Positions 1-12,246 are shown, counted from the first letter of the stretch. The stretch: 64,000 nt of DNA from Eremomyces bilateralis CBS 781.70 (GCF_010015585.1 NW_022985106.1:1-64000), one strand, 5' to 3'. Notes: generated from the letters alone by a model not told the origin. Numbers and translations are program-made.

Positions 1-3000
1 ACTGAAGAAGACCTTGGGTTTGATAGCTTCGAAGCCATACTCGGGGGTACGCAGGCCATGCTAGCAAGCGAGCTTAATGAGACGATGCCTACCCTGGATG
101 ACCGTCGTGAACTTGCTGAATACCAGTTCCCGGCAGAGGATATCGAGGATTTAACGCCTGTTGCTAACGATATCGAATCCGATGAAGAGACCGCTACTAT
201 TAGTAGTCAGACGGTGGCTAACACGGAGACAAGTCAAGTTACCCAAGAAGCTCCTCACCCCTTCGCTGCCAACTCCAAGTATTTCATTCCTTCAGATACC
301 TCTCTACCTCTGCCACGCAGGATTGCCACCCAGCCAATGACTGACTTCGCCCTTGCAATGGGCACATGGGTACAGCAGTACGGTGTCCCTCGGTCCCAGT
401 ATAAGGCGCTCGTTGAGGTTCTGAACCTTACTAGCAATAAAGAGATCAGCAAGCTCCCTAAAAGGGTTGATACTATAAAGAAACAAGTGAACGAACAACT
501 GCCCCTCCTCGAAATCCGCTCTAAACCGATTACCCTCAGTGCTAACAAGCTCCCGAGTGGCCGCCGTGGGGAGGCTGAGGCCGGTTTACGAACGCATGCA
601 GAGAACCTCTACTTCTTTAACCCGTTCGAGCTCTTTAGGACAATCTTGAACACCGAGCTACGCTCAAATATGTTCTTTGGGATGGCTAGGTTCGTCGACT
701 CGCCTAAAGAGCTCTGGGAATCTATTGCCTGGGCGTCGTCAATCCGTTGCTCTTCTGGTCAGTACGGCTACTATCCAAATACGACCGAGCCAGTTTTTCC
801 TTCGGATCTCGTCCGTTTCAAATGCAACGATACACAGTGTCTCTGTCAGACGATGACGCAAAAGCCGCATCTTGGCCAAATCGTGGCTTTTGGAAGGGAT
901 TTCCGCACATATCGCGAGCATAGTAGCCCAGAGGGTTCGATTGTCCTCAAGGTCCAGCGGTTTCAGCTAATAAACCAGTTCCTCTCTCGCCCAACGTACC
1001 AAAATCTTACTCTCGACCCGCCTCCTCACTCCCGCGAATTCATTATGCTAGATGATACTATCGACGTTGTCCCCGAAGAATTGATTGAGCGCCTAACAGA
1101 CATTACTGTCTATTTCGACTATGCCTTCAGGAGCTCTGTACAACTCCCTAGCGATCGATCAACAGACAGCCTCTCTCCAAACGAGCATATTGTACGTCGG
1201 GTCTATAACCAGAATACAGGTATCCGGCCTATCTTTAAGACCCACCCGATCCGCGGCGAACTTGAGCTTGAGGTCTATGGGCGAGAATATTTCGTCAGCA
1301 ATTTCGCAAAGCGGAATAGGCCTAGGGGGACGGATATCTTGTCTGTACCTATCCTTGGGTATCTCGATGGCTTCGGGCTCTTCCGTAACATGCACCGTAC
1401 TATTATGGGCTTCTAACTTCTCCTGGCCTGCCTTGTCCAAGCCGAGCGGAATATTCCGGCCAATGTATTTCCACTGACTTTGGGCCCTCACGGTAGCAAC
1501 TTTGACGACGTCGTCGACGCCCTAGAGTTGATGCAAAGACTGGATAGGGGCGTTGATATGGATATCAACGGCAAGACATACTTCGTATGTATTCCCTTCC
1601 TTGCATTCATCGGTGATATGCCGCAGCAACAGCTAAATAGAGGGTTCCTGGGGCCGACCGCAAATTTCAACTGCCGTTTCTGTACCATCGACGCTCCTCG
1701 ACGAGGCAACCTGGACTTTAATATCGTCCACAGTGGTCGGTACCATTTCGAAGTCATGCGTCAACGCCAGCATATGGATTCGGTCTGGCAAAAGACGCAC
1801 CACGAGGCATTCGCCAGAGCCAACGGCATGCGTGTCGAATTCCCTGCCTTGAAGAAGCTGGCCCCTTGCAATCCTATTAATATTGATTGCCCTGGTGATA
1901 TGGCGCACTCCGAAGCAGGTGGTATTACGGAGCTGTTACACTTGGCTATACTTGACCAAGTACTAACCCCCCAAGCGGCTATTGGATATACGCAGAAAGT
2001 ACGCTCGTTCCCATTTCCACCAGGATAGAACCGCATTCAGTCGCCGCTATTTTATATCGGCTCCTATACGCTCCAAGAGCACGCTCGCTGGTCTGTTATT
2101 ATACCCGTTCTCTTCCGCCTTTGGCTACGTGCCTCGCATATCAAGCCGACCTTTCTCCAGGAGGCACATATTGTCTTTAGCACCGAGGTCCTTGAGCTGG
2201 CCGCTGTGGAAAACCCCAAGCTCCCTACCAATGACCATATCGTTACCATTCTGGTCAAGGCTGTTGCATCAGTGGCAAAGGTAAATACTCTCCTCTCCGC
2301 CGCCTATCTGACTACCGCGGAGCGCGCATCCCTACATATGGAGATTACGGCGTCTCGCTCTATGTTCCAACGGCTCTGCGAAGTGGCCTCTCGTGCTGCG
2401 GCAATTCAGACCAGGGCATTCTCTCGTGTTGGTTCTCGTACAGGATCCGTTGAGCCAGGTTCGTCGACGCAGCCAACGCAGACCCCTATGTCTACCATTA
2501 CTGCCTCTACAACTCCAGTAGCCATCACCAAGAAAGAGGCTGCGTCGACCAAAAACAAGGCGGCGGGATACAGGAACAATATCAGTCGCCCCAATGTCCA
2601 TGCTGCCCTTCACTACCCACTGGTACAGGACCAGTATGCACTCGTCTCTAACGTCCATGCTCTTGGTAGTGAGCTGAAGCATCGATCCTATAAGAAGAAC
2701 ATCCTTAGGACGAATAAGAAGCACCCTGAGAAGGATCTCCTTGAAATTGAGAGCTTTACCATGACGCTCCGCTTCTTACTCCATGGGAGTTTCCAGGTCA
2801 CGCATCCCGCCCTTAGTGCCCAGTTCCAAAACCTCCGTGTACGTTGTCCCCAGTTGTTTACCTCCCTGATGCCTCACGCTACGATCGCTCAGCTCCAAGT
2901 GGTCCCTGGAGCTACCGGAGCTGGGGAGTTGGACGCAGACCATGATATCTCCCTGGCTACCAGGGAGGACGATACGCATCGTCAACCGTCTGTGCTTGGT

Positions 3001-3645
3001 CGGATTCCTAACAAGTACGTAGAGCAGACACTCCAGCTCCCAGTGTCTGTCTCTAAGTTCTCCGCCGGGTTTCGCGCCAAACTTTTCCGGTCGTATAGTG
3101 CCGACTACAAGATGCCTGTCAACCATCCTGGCACCCGTCGACTTCGTTGGTGGAAGAAGGTATCGTTTGTCTGGAGGGAGCCGCGCCGGGAGGGGGAGAT
3201 GTAAGTACTATGCAGTGGCATTTAATGGGTAAGACAGGCTGACCTTCTGCTTATAGGAGATCTGAGCAGCGTATCACTCTAAGCCGTGGCCATTACGTAG
3301 AGTATGACAGTGGTATGCTTGGTCGTATCGACCAGATCTTTATCCATGAGGCCCTGAAAGGTAAGCAGCCTCCCTCTTGGCCCGAGTTTACTGCTAATAT
3401 CCCTAGATAACTGCCGCATATTCTTCCTCATTACTCCCGCCGTTCCATTCGAACCGTTACGTCAAGATCGCGTCCTTAATTATCCCCTCTTCGAGCTCAG
3501 CGAAGAGCAGACCCTCGTCGGCCTCCCCTCGATCACCGGACGCCAGTTATACGTTGTCCCGATTACAGAGAACAATGCTCAGCTTACGTTCGACAACGCC
3601 TCTCGCACCGTGATGTATGTCGACTCGAGGATCCAGTTTATGTAA
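1..3645 (+). pseudogene. CACTA/EnSpm-like DDE transposase gene, 5'-truncated by window edge, two in-frame stops
   Basis: One frame is open from base 1 to 3204 except for TAA at 1414-1416 and TAG at 2026-2028. Two normal-looking introns then follow, 3201-3256 (GTAAGT...TTATAG) and 3361-3406 (GTAAGC...CCCTAG), and the frame ends at TAA 3643-3645. Recognisable segments are LTLGPHGSNFDD after the first stop, then FIGDMPQQQLNRGF followed by a CRFC zinc-ligand-like pair and RGNLDF, and LQEHARWSVIIPVLFRLWL after the second stop. This order is typical of large fungal transposase-like proteins related to the CACTA/EnSpm (Plavaka-like) group; the family name is from memory, not a search. The 5' end lies outside the window. 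Base composition is not AT-rich, so heavy repeat-induced point mutation is not evident. The introns look intact, so decay appears recent. It could be a relic, or a sequence with two sequencing errors. Confidence 0.72.
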
Positions 3646-4627
3646 CAATGGGGGCTTGCTGGCCACTGTAACTAGTGGCATGGAACTCGTGGTGTGGCTG
3701 GTGGAGCATCGTGTTGGTATGGGAGGAGTGCATGGGGGTAGCACCAGGCAAGGCATGTTAGACCAAGGCTGGGAGAACATCGGCAATGAGGCACGTGACG
3801 CTGAAAATCATGTGTATTTTGAGCGCCTCAGGCTGTCAGGCATTAAAATTGAGGAGATCCTATTGGCAGCCACTAGGGCCCACTATTCCTTAACAAACCG
3901 TTCACAAACCGTTGAACAACCGGTATTTACACATACCGTAAAATAACCAAACGCCTAACCTAGTCAAGCGCTTATATGGTCTGACGTTTACATGGTAAGC
4001 ATCCGTTAAGTAGCCAAGTGCTAATTTTTACCGTTTGCAGCCGTAACGGGATACTAACAGTCAATAGACGATTACATAAACCCCGGTATGCGCCCTGCTG
4101 GTGCTTTCGGCTTAGCAAGCGTGGAAAAAGGCCCGCTCTTGATAATTTCGACAGTCGAGACCAATCCTCCTCCATCAACTCTGGAATATACCTATACAGT
4201 AGCCGGATGGTAACTGAAAGTTTGGTTTGGTCCTATTATGGATGTCTAGCCATGTTGGGTAAAGGAGAAGTATGGCAGTTTTCTCCGGCACCTCCTTTCC
4301 TTTACTACTACTGTACATATAACTAGTGCCATACTCCAGATATAAGTATTCGGGCAGATTGGGCATCTCCGGGCGAGTCATCAATACCACGAGGTCAATG
4401 GTCGGGGAGTGGATTTACGAGATTCTCTAGTAACAGGTTCAATTATTGGTGACTTAGGTTGTTGACTGATTCCCGAAGCTCATTCAGGTTAGTATCTACA
4501 GAACTTCTATTCCTAGCGAGCGTCCTCCACTGCATCATTCAAATTAACCAGGGCTACCAATAGCCCCCTTCGTTGACCAAGAAACTCCTCCAATGGACAC
4601 GTCCGCATCCGGGTATCACTCTCCCCG
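3646..4627. other. Gene-free stretch downstream of the transposase relic
   Basis: I see no coding potential here. The first 400 bases hold short repeats of ACCGTT/AACGG type in both orientations (near 3895-3945 and 4027-4050), which could be the subterminal region of the element. TAGTG occurs at 3672-3676 and 4324-4328 in similar surroundings (aactagtggcat and aactagtgccat). Either could be a CACTA-style end, but no matching left end is in the window. The last 200 bases are the 3' flank of exgA. Confidence 0.4.
3893..4050. repeat. Cluster of short ACCGTT-type repeats, possible transposon subterminal region
   Basis: The motif AAACCGTT occurs twice within 20 bases (3895-3902 and 3906-3913). 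Close variants follow: ACCGGT, ACCGTAAAA, ACCAAACG, ACCGTTTGC and CCGTAACGG. Short subterminal repeats in both orientations are usual at CACTA and hAT ends, where transposase binds. The location 250-400 bases after the transposase stop fits that role. No terminal inverted repeat could be paired because the left end is missing. Confidence 0.3.
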
Positions 4628-6000
4628 TCACAAGTTCCCGCAAACCGGGCCAAACTTCCGATCTGTCACCGGCACGGGGAACACTCCCGCATCCATGAGC
4701 CGGAACGCATCCCACTCATGCGCCCCCTCTGTCTTGAAGTTCCAGAACACCCACCCCTCCGTCTTCGCCTCGTACGCGTCCATCTGCGCCTCGATATACC
4801 CGCGCGTATCGTCTTTATAATCCTCCGTCCACGCCGAGACCTCGCTCTTCCCCTCGCAGCTCCCCGGCGCCGGCTCCGGCCCGCCCGCATACGTCCCGTC
4901 GTACCGCGCTCCGATGCCGTACCCGTTCAAGAACGGCGCACAGTCCGTCATCGCGGCCGTCCACTCGCCCACGAACGTCCACTTGTCCGCGCCGTTGTAG
5001 CTGTCCGCGGTGTTGCACACCTGCTGGCGGTGCTCCCACGGCTCGATGCCGACCAGGTAGTTATCGAACACCTGGTACTCATGGTGGTCGACCGCGACGT
5101 TCCGCGCGTCGTTGTCTGAGGGCGTGAGGAAGCCGTTCCAGGTGTTTGGCGCCAGGAACGCGTCGGAGATGACCACGGGCGGCTCGCCTTGCTCGCGGAC
5201 ACGGCCGTAGCCTTCGCGGTAAAATTGACGGAGATCCTCAATGTTGATTTGCCAGTTGACGGGCTCGTTGGCAAGTTCGATGCCCATCACCACGTCGGAG
5301 TACTCGGGTTTGGCGTACTTCTGCGCAATGAGGGAGAGGACGTGAAGGGCTTGCGCGGAGGTTTGCCCCCAGACGCCACCGTCGAGGAAGGTGATTTGAT
5401 CGCTTGCCATACGTTGACCGGAGTTGTCAAACCCGTTTTGTGAGCCTGGGAGACCGTGCAAGTCGATCATGACTGGCAGGCCGACGGCTCGTGCCCAGTC
5501 GATGGCAGAATCGAGGTAATCGGCGGCGCCTTGGACGTAGGGGGAGTTGCTATTATCGAATGCCCAATAGCCGATAGGAATGCGGATCATGTTGAATCCT
5601 GCGGAGGCGATACGGGCGATGTCACCGGGGCCGACCCAGGTGTCCCAGTGCTGACGCAGGATTGAAGCAGCTTGGTCAGGGAGCCTCTCACAGAGGGTGT
5701 ACTCGTCGACGATTCCCAGGGACTGGTCGACATTGCGGAATACGGAGGGTGTGATCCATCTAAACCAGTCAGGAAGGTGAGTGCAGTATAATGCTCCAAT
5801 TGAACTTACGGCTCCAGAACAAGCCACCCTCCGATGTTGAGGCCTCTTATCTTTTCAGATCCCCAGTTGAATGGAGCGCGTTTCTCGCTGTACGAAGTGA
5901 ATTAGCGTGTTCTTGTCACAAAATTGTTCGGCACTTACATTGGGCCTGCAATGGCAGTTCCTGCAGCTACGAGAGCTGCGAATCTCCTGAGCAGCACCAT
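4628..6000 (-). CDS. exgA: Exo-1,3-beta-glucanase, GH5 family
   Basis: Secreted glucan 1,3-beta-glucosidase that trims cell-wall beta-1,3-glucan. The model has three exons on the minus strand: 5939-6000, 5810-5887 and 4628-5759, giving 423 residues. Introns are 51 bp (5888-5938) and 50 bp (5760-5809), both with GTAAGT donors. Residues 1-18 form a signal peptide and Lys23-Arg24 is a probable Kex2 site. GGWLVLEPWITPS at 40-52, split by intron 2, is diagnostic for this GH5 subfamily. The acid/base Glu lies in LANEP (about residue 212) and the nucleophile Glu in FVGEW (about 312). Length fits the family (about 410-420). Exon 3 alone is open further upstream, but only the spliced form restores the N-terminal motif. 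The neighbour on the left is a transposon relic; the upstream side is a long gene-free region. Confidence 0.93.
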
Positions 6001-8313
6001 TCTGTGATTTGGTATCCTCAACGCATGCGACTGTTCGAGGCAACGAAGGAATTGACGATCAGAGAACAGGAGAATTCCGCGAAAGATATATGACTGGGAA
6101 AAACTTCGAAGAGCAGGTGCCCGAAATGTTTCAGCCAGCTCGGAGTAGGTGCAGTAGTGCCGGATAATCCAAGTTGGTCCTCGAACTGTTATCCCTCGAC
6201 CCTAGCAGCCCCTTGTTGTTGGGTATTTTATCTCCTTACAGGCGTTCTTCAATCGTACACGGCGCTTTGATGATGTGCAATGGATCAATCCAGGCCAGGA
6301 ATACTTAGGACAGGGGCTCTCCGGGGGTGATGAGATCGTATGGTATTTCGATAATCCTATTCAGACCGGGAAGTAATGTAGACCAGAACGGTTAGACACC
6401 TTCGCTTCCGGATGAATCGATAAGACAATTTGAAATAAATGGAGATTTCCTTCCGCTGAATGGCCGGTTCGTCTGGGTTTCCTGGAAGTTGGGTGATCTA
6501 AAAGGATAGATGGGAATTCCTTTGCCAGTTCCCACCGGTTTGGCTGGGATGCCAACCTGATTTCGGCCCTGCGATTTCTCGGCTTCTCCAGATACTCCAG
6601 TCCCCGTCCAGTGGGTTGCTGGAATTTATGGGCTTGATAATCTCGGTGGTGCCGATCTGACGATCTTTGGGGCAAGGTGTCATATGCCAATCCCACTACC
6701 GTTGTTGTACTCCGTACGGCGCTATTGCATATCGATGGACCTGGGGTGAAGGCAAAACTCTGGGAGGAAAAGGGCTGAAATACTCTGAGCTAGAAATGGG
6801 GACAATAATGGAGACACTGGAGAACTCTATGTTGAAGAGATGGAGAACTGGAAATGTTGCAAATCCCAATTCGATATTTACCTGTGATGGAGAGCTGGGA
6901 TGAAGTTGCCTTCATTGGCATGGTGTGCACCTGCGGAATACACTCGGTATAGGGTCGGTAAGTGCATCTTAAGACCATTAAGATCCCAAGGAGAAAGACT
7001 TCCTTGATCCTTGGTCTCCATTCTGCCTCGCATTGAAAGAGATCTCGTTCCGGGCGAATTTAAAGATGAAAGAACCACATGTGAAGTGAACTTGGAGGTT
7101 ACATCGGGAGTGCGATGGTGCGTTGGCCAACCGGGATACATGGATGACAACGGGTGGTTGGAGGGGGAGCACGCTGGCAGTAGTGGTTCGCGGTCCGCCC
7201 CCGCCGAGACGTATTGACGTTGCGGATTGCGGAGTGATGGGTGGTAGTTCCATGCCGTACATAGTAGTATGTGTGAAGAAGAAAGAATAATATCAGGTGC
7301 GCAAATCCAGAACACTCAGCTACCTTATGTTTGGTGACGATGAACGTATTGTGGACGGACAGAAATGGGACACGGGGTCCCATGTAGTATATTGACGACG
7401 CTATTTCAGTAGAGAAAAGGAAGGTCTGGAACTCTTGATGCTGTGTTCGGTAATGGAGATATACGTCATACGTTGCATCGTGAGATAGAGTGCGCTCAAA
7501 GGTCCCTTGACTTCATGTTGTGATCCCGAATTCCCATCACTCTGTCAGGTGCTTGTTCTCGGGATAGTCCCTTCGCACTGGGATTCCGTGTGACCCAATT
7601 CACCTCTCATGCATAGAGTAATGCTTTCGCATTTCACAGTCATTGGCAGGGAGGGTTCGAGTTCAACGGCCTGTCGCAAAAGGATGTTGGAATTCGGCGA
7701 GGAAACTTTGTCTTTCCAGAGTGAAATCAAGATCATGCATGGTGGTTCTGTGGCTTACAGAACAGGAACAGAATCGATGCGATTGGTGAGTTGTCATCTT
7801 GATCTTCAGGGCAGTGGTTATTTTAAGGGAGCATCGCCACCATCGTAGATGGGCGCATTCATGATTCAACCACTGGACAACCCCGATGGTTCGGCGTTCT
7901 GTTCATGCAAAGCACAACGACGATCAGGCGTTCAAAAACACACGATAGAACCTAATTGGATGAATTGTTCGAGATCGGATCCACTAGCGAATCCATAGAC
8001 ATACTACGTAGTATGCACTGGAAGAGACGGGGTATATGCATACTGGCCCCAAATCTGGGGAGCGACGATAATTGCTTGTACGAGTTCCCACTCGTATCAC
8101 CACGTCGAAAAACCCCGATACGCCACCCAGCCCCAACTCACGGTGCAGTGCACCGAAGACGCCTCGTGAAACAACGGAAAGGTCAGCCGATATGCGAATC
8201 ATCATCCGCTCTCCGAGACACGAAATATGTACCGGGAGGCTGGCATCGGGAAAATTCCAATAGCACACCGCTTTAAATCACCTAGCCTGACTGTTAGCGA
8301 CTGTCGCGACACC
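6001..8313. other. 2.3-kb intergenic region between exgA and rad50
   Basis: This stretch contains the exgA promoter on its left and the rad50 3' flank on its right. Open frames up to 145 codons exist (for example minus strand 6878-7315), but none has recognisable protein features, a signal peptide or convincing splice sites. I see no RNA gene or repeat here. Confidence 0.5.
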
Positions 8314-11300
8314 CTAAGGGCCACATTGGTTTACCTCCGCGATGCTCTGCTTCTCAATGATGCTCTTCTGCCGGTCGCTCCGGCTCACCCGATAGTAGGA
8401 GTCCGCGAAATCCGCACAATGCATGTACTTGAGGAACTCTTCGTCGTGCGTGATCACGATCAACTGGAAGTTCGCCTGCTGTCGCCGCACCTTGATGATT
8501 TCATGCAAACTCTCCGCAAGCGCCCGGATGTTGTCGATGTCAAGGTTCGTCGTCGGTTCGTCCAGGGCAATCAGCCCGCAATTGACGCCAAAGCATTCTG
8601 CGAGGGCAAGTCGAATGAGAATCGACGCCAGAACTTTCTGGCCCGCGGAGCAGCGTCCCCGCATGTCCATTTCCGTGTCATCTTTTACCATGACGACGCG
8701 GTAGTTGTAGGATTTGTTGCCTTGCTTGGGAGTCTCGTTGTCGGATTTGATCATGATGGTGTCGATGTCGGTGCCTTGGTAAGTCTTGCGCCAGAGTTCT
8801 TCGACAATGCGGTTGATTTCCTCCATCTTGACCGAGTGGAATTTCATGATGGCTTTGTCGAGTGCTGAGCCATATCTACCCAGATCTTCCACCGCCGCCT
8901 TGGTCGTCTCGACTTTGATGTGGGATTCTTTATATTTGTACCCAGCATCTTTGTGGTCCGTATCCCAGATCTTCATGAGCTCTGTCAATTGATTATCCTT
9001 CTCCTTGAGTTCGCCGATGATGGTAGCCTGTTCGGCGGCCAGTCGATTTCTTTGGTCACTCCACCGGGCCCCATCTTGTTCATATCGGTTCTTGTCATCC
9101 TCAGCATTCTGGGCCTCAAGCTCGACAATCTCTTCCTTAACGATATGCAGCTCCCGTAGAGACTGTCGATATCTCAAGTTGTCAGAAATCGCGCGCTTCG
9201 TCTCACCGTGGCTCTTCAACTGGTCTTCAAGCTTCTTTGCCTCCGACGTGACTTGTCGCTGCTCAGTTTCGATATTGGCAATGGTTTCCTCCAGATTTTC
9301 AACTTCTCTCTTGGCACGGTTGAGAGGTGAATCGCCTCCGCGGTCAACGTAAGCAGCTATCTCCTGATCCGCAAGTTGAAGTTGGTTGTTAGATTCTGAA
9401 AGTCGAGTCGACTCTTTCCGAAGCACACTCTCGGCCTCCTCTCCGGCACGACGGATCTCTTCGAGGGTCGCTTCGGCTTCGGTAATCCTTGGAGCTAGAC
9501 CATGGATCTCCGAGTCCCAGCCTTGCACGCTCTCTCGTTGGGTGGCATTATGCTTCTTGAGATCATCCGTTTGCGAAGCAATCGCCGCTTTCTCCTTGAG
9601 CTGGTAAACCGCGGTACTCAATTTAGACTGGATATCGCGCCCCTCGAGCTCCAAGGCGTTGACGTTGCTTCGTGCCCTTTCTCTGTCCGTGGAAAGCTGC
9701 GTGTAACGAGCTTTCGCGAGGCGTAGCTGCTCGTTGACTTGCCTGATCTCATCCTGAATGACTTCGAGGGCTCTGCTCATAGTGCTCGATTCTCTTCGTT
9801 TCCCCTCCAACTCTTTAATTTGGTTGTTGAAGTTGTTGATCTCAGCATGGTACTTCGCAATGGCCTGCACAGTCTTTGACAGTGACTCGACATCCTTCTT
9901 TGCCTCGGTAGCGTGTTGGATGACAATCTCTTGGTCCTCGATTCTAGCCAGGATATCGTCCCTCTTCTTCTCCAAGTCCTTGACCTCGGCTTGAACCGGT
10001 GGGATCTCGTCGTTGAGGCGCTTCCAGATTTCGTAGTTCGTCCGGACGGCATTGACCTGGTTCAGATCCTCTTCTGCTTGCTTAATCTCTTCTTCGACCG
10101 TCTCAGATAAAGCTCTTGTAATCATTTTGTCCATCTTCTCAACAAACTTGTTCATTTCGCGTCCCTCTTTTAGTCGCCGCTCACACAGACGACATGTACT
10201 GTCATCCTTGGCGGTTTCAAGACATTTTTGGTAGTACTTCTTCATCTCACCGAAGCTCGCACGATCAGATTTCTGGATCTGGACACTTGACGTCAGTTCC
10301 TCGACCTCCTGGGGATATTCAGAAACGCCAATATCCTCAGGTAAGACTGCAAGAACTTTTGATTCATTCCCCGCGCGCTCCTTTGTTTTCTGATCAAGAC
10401 TCTTCCTGGAGGTTTGCATCTTGAATTCGATTTGCTGTAGCTCCCTTGTCAGAGAGTCACGTTTGGCCTCCGTCTCTCGGACTGAGGATGACCTCTCATC
10501 CAGAACCGTCTGATAGTTGCGTTCAAGCATGTCGGGGGACCACGAATCCTGCTCAATGCATTTCGAGATGCGAGGGCCATGCGTGTTGATCATCGTCTCC
10601 AGACTCCTCTGCCGATCTTTGACCTCTTTGTGCAAGTAGTCTACCCTAGCTGAATCTCCAGCTTGCTTGGTGCCCTGAATAAGTTCGCCATCCAATCGCT
10701 CCTTCGCTTCGTCTAGTAATCGCATTTCGCCATCAGCTTCTTTTAGCTTCGTATCCCAATCAGCCTGCTGCATATCCGTCTTTGCCTTCGCCAACTTCTG
10801 CTCAACGTCTCCAACCGCAGACTCGAGGACTGCTTTTGCCCCTTCGTCAACATCGATCCCGTCCATTTGCCTTTGCAGCTGGTCGATCTTGCGATCATTC
10901 GTAGCAATCTGCGCACGAGCTCCTTCCTTCTTCTGGAGAAGGACTGATTTCTGCTGAGTCCACTGACTGAGCTCTTGCTGTGCCGTGGCAGTTTTTTCGT
11001 GGGTGTCCCGCCGAGTCCGGTCTAGTTCAGCTTGCTTTTCCCTGACAAACCTTCTGAGACGCTCCGTGAAATCTCTGACTTTCTCATCGGTGAGGTCGAA
11101 CTCGAATCCGTAGATATTATGTTTGCTGGCGATATCTTTGATCAGGGTCTCCCGCGCAGCGATTTGTCGATGATATTGTTCCTTTTGGGCTTCGAACCTG
11201 CCCAGCTCCGCTTGTTTCTGGCCTAGTGCACGGCGAGTATCTTCCAGATCTTGGGCAAGCTCACGATATCGTCGCTTTTGAGTTTCCACTTCCTGTTCGT

Positions 11301-12246
11301 ATATCGCCATCCGTTCCTCATACTTGTCTTGCATCGACTGTAGGTCCTCATCCGAATCGGTCATCTCCTGGATGTAATCCTTCAGCTCGTTCACGGCCTT
11401 CTGAAGCATATCTCCTTGCATACGTTTCCCGTTCAGTTTGCTCACAATACTCTGGAACTGAGCAGCGTGCTCCCAAGCCTCTTCGGATTTGGCTTTAGCC
11501 TCGTTGACCTGGTCCGTGAGTTTAACCGCGTGTTCCCTCAGGGTGTCGATCTCTTCGTAGAGGGCATCCATGCGCTTCTGATCTCGTTCGGCCTTGTCCT
11601 TGTCGTCTTTCGCATGCTGTTCCATGATTTTGAACTTCCCCAGCTCTTCGTTCTGCTTCTTTCTCAGCAATTTGATGTTGTCGATCGCTTTGGTATACTT
11701 CATAGCCTCGAAGATCTCGTCGAACCGCTTCTTCAATGCCGCTGGTTCACTCAGCGGCCACAGACTTTCTTCCTGATGACAGAATATCACGGAATCCAGG
11801 ATTGCCTTCGAGACGCCCAAGTACTGGGGGAGGATTTGGTCAAGTTCAGCCACCCTTGTCGAAACTGTTGTCTTTTCGCCTTCCCTGATCATCATCAGAC
11901 TTCCTTCCAAACTCTTCTGTGTCCTGGTTGTTTTCTTCACAGTCAACTGGAGGTTCCGAGTTGCCACCATCTTAGCCCCAGAAGTGGCCTTGAACGCCAG
12001 CTTGACCTGGGCGTAGACATCCTTTTCACCCGCTAGCTTTGGATCATGTATGAAGGCTCCACCACGTGTGGCATTTGGAGGTAGATCACCAGTGGTGATA
12101 TACTTCAAACATTCTATGATTGTTGTCTTCCCGGAGCCGTTGAGACCAACTATTAGAGTCAACGGAGCGTGGAATTGGATGGCCTCCGCTCGTGTGTTGT
12201 CGAATGAGCGGACGCCCAGAATCTGTAACTTATCGATTCTTGACAT
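8314..12246 (-). CDS. rad50: DNA double-strand break repair ATPase Rad50
   Basis: SMC-like subunit of the Mre11-Rad50-Nbs1/Xrs2 complex, which tethers and processes DNA ends and activates Tel1/ATM signalling. It is a single exon of 1310 residues, the usual length. The N-terminal ATPase half begins MSRIDKLQILGVRSFDNT and carries Walker A GLNGSGKTT near residue 35. Two long coiled-coil arms flank the zinc hook CRLC near residue 684. The C-terminal half has the ABC signature CSAGQK and Walker B with D-loop DEPTTNLD near residue 1230. No frame break is seen. The gene is divergent from the F-box gene at 14151. Their shared upstream region is now split by an inserted transposon starting about 210 bp upstream of the rad50 start codon. 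Confidence 0.98.
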   Translation of the reverse strand: MSRIDKLQILGVRSFDNTRAEAIQFHAPLTLIVGLNGSGKTTIIECLKYITTGDLPPNATRGGAFIHDPKLAGEKDVYAQVKLAFKATSGAKMVATRNLQLTVKKTTRTQKSLEGSLMMIREGEKTTVSTRVAELDQILPQYLGVSKAILDSVIFCHQEESLWPLSEPAALKKRFDEIFEAMKYTKAIDNIKLLRKKQNEELGKFKIMEQHAKDDKDKAERDQKRMDALYEEIDTLREHAVKLTDQVNEAKAKSEEAWEHAAQFQSIVSKLNGKRMQGDMLQKAVNELKDYIQEMTDSDEDLQSMQDKYEERMAIYEQEVETQKRRYRELAQDLEDTRRALGQKQAELGRFEAQKEQYHRQIAARETLIKDIASKHNIYGFEFDLTDEKVRDFTERLRRFVREKQAELDRTRRDTHEKTATAQQELSQWTQQKSVLLQKKEGARAQIATNDRKIDQLQRQMDGIDVDEGAKAVLESAVGDVEQKLAKAKTDMQQADWDTKLKEADGEMRLLDEAKERLDGELIQGTKQAGDSARVDYLHKEVKDRQRSLETMINTHGPRISKCIEQDSWSPDMLERNYQTVLDERSSSVRETEAKRDSLTRELQQIEFKMQTSRKSLDQKTKERAGNESKVLAVLPEDIGVSEYPQEVEELTSSVQIQKSDRASFGEMKKYYQKCLETAKDDSTCRLCERRLKEGREMNKFVEKMDKMITRALSETVEEEIKQAEEDLNQVNAVRTNYEIWKRLNDEIPPVQAEVKDLEKKRDDILARIEDQEIVIQHATEAKKDVESLSKTVQAIAKYHAEINNFNNQIKELEGKRRESSTMSRALEVIQDEIRQVNEQLRLAKARYTQLSTDRERARSNVNALELEGRDIQSKLSTAVYQLKEKAAIASQTDDLKKHNATQRESVQGWDSEIHGLAPRITEAEATLEEIRRAGEEAESVLRKESTRLSESNNQLQLADQEIAAYVDRGGDSPLNRAKREVENLEETIANIETEQRQVTSEAKKLEDQLKSHGETKRAISDNLRYRQSLRELHIVKEEIVELEAQNAEDDKNRYEQDGARWSDQRNRLAAEQATIIGELKEKDNQLTELMKIWDTDHKDAGYKYKESHIKVETTKAAVEDLGRYGSALDKAIMKFHSVKMEEINRIVEELWRKTYQGTDIDTIMIKSDNETPKQGNKSYNYRVVMVKDDTEMDMRGRCSAGQKVLASILIRLALAECFGVNCGLIALDEPTTNLDIDNIRALAESLHEIIKVRRQQANFQLIVITHDEEFLKYMHCADFADSYYRVSRSDRQKSIIEKQSIAEVNQCGP

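Noticed and set aside
1386-1480. Possibility that the first transposase stop is inside an intron
   Set aside because: No donor-branch-acceptor set removes the stop without also deleting the LLLACL...NVFPLTLGPHG region that looks conserved.
6878-7315. 145-codon minus-strand frame upstream of rad50's 3' end
   Set aside because: Overlaps other frames of similar length and has no family features; consistent with chance.
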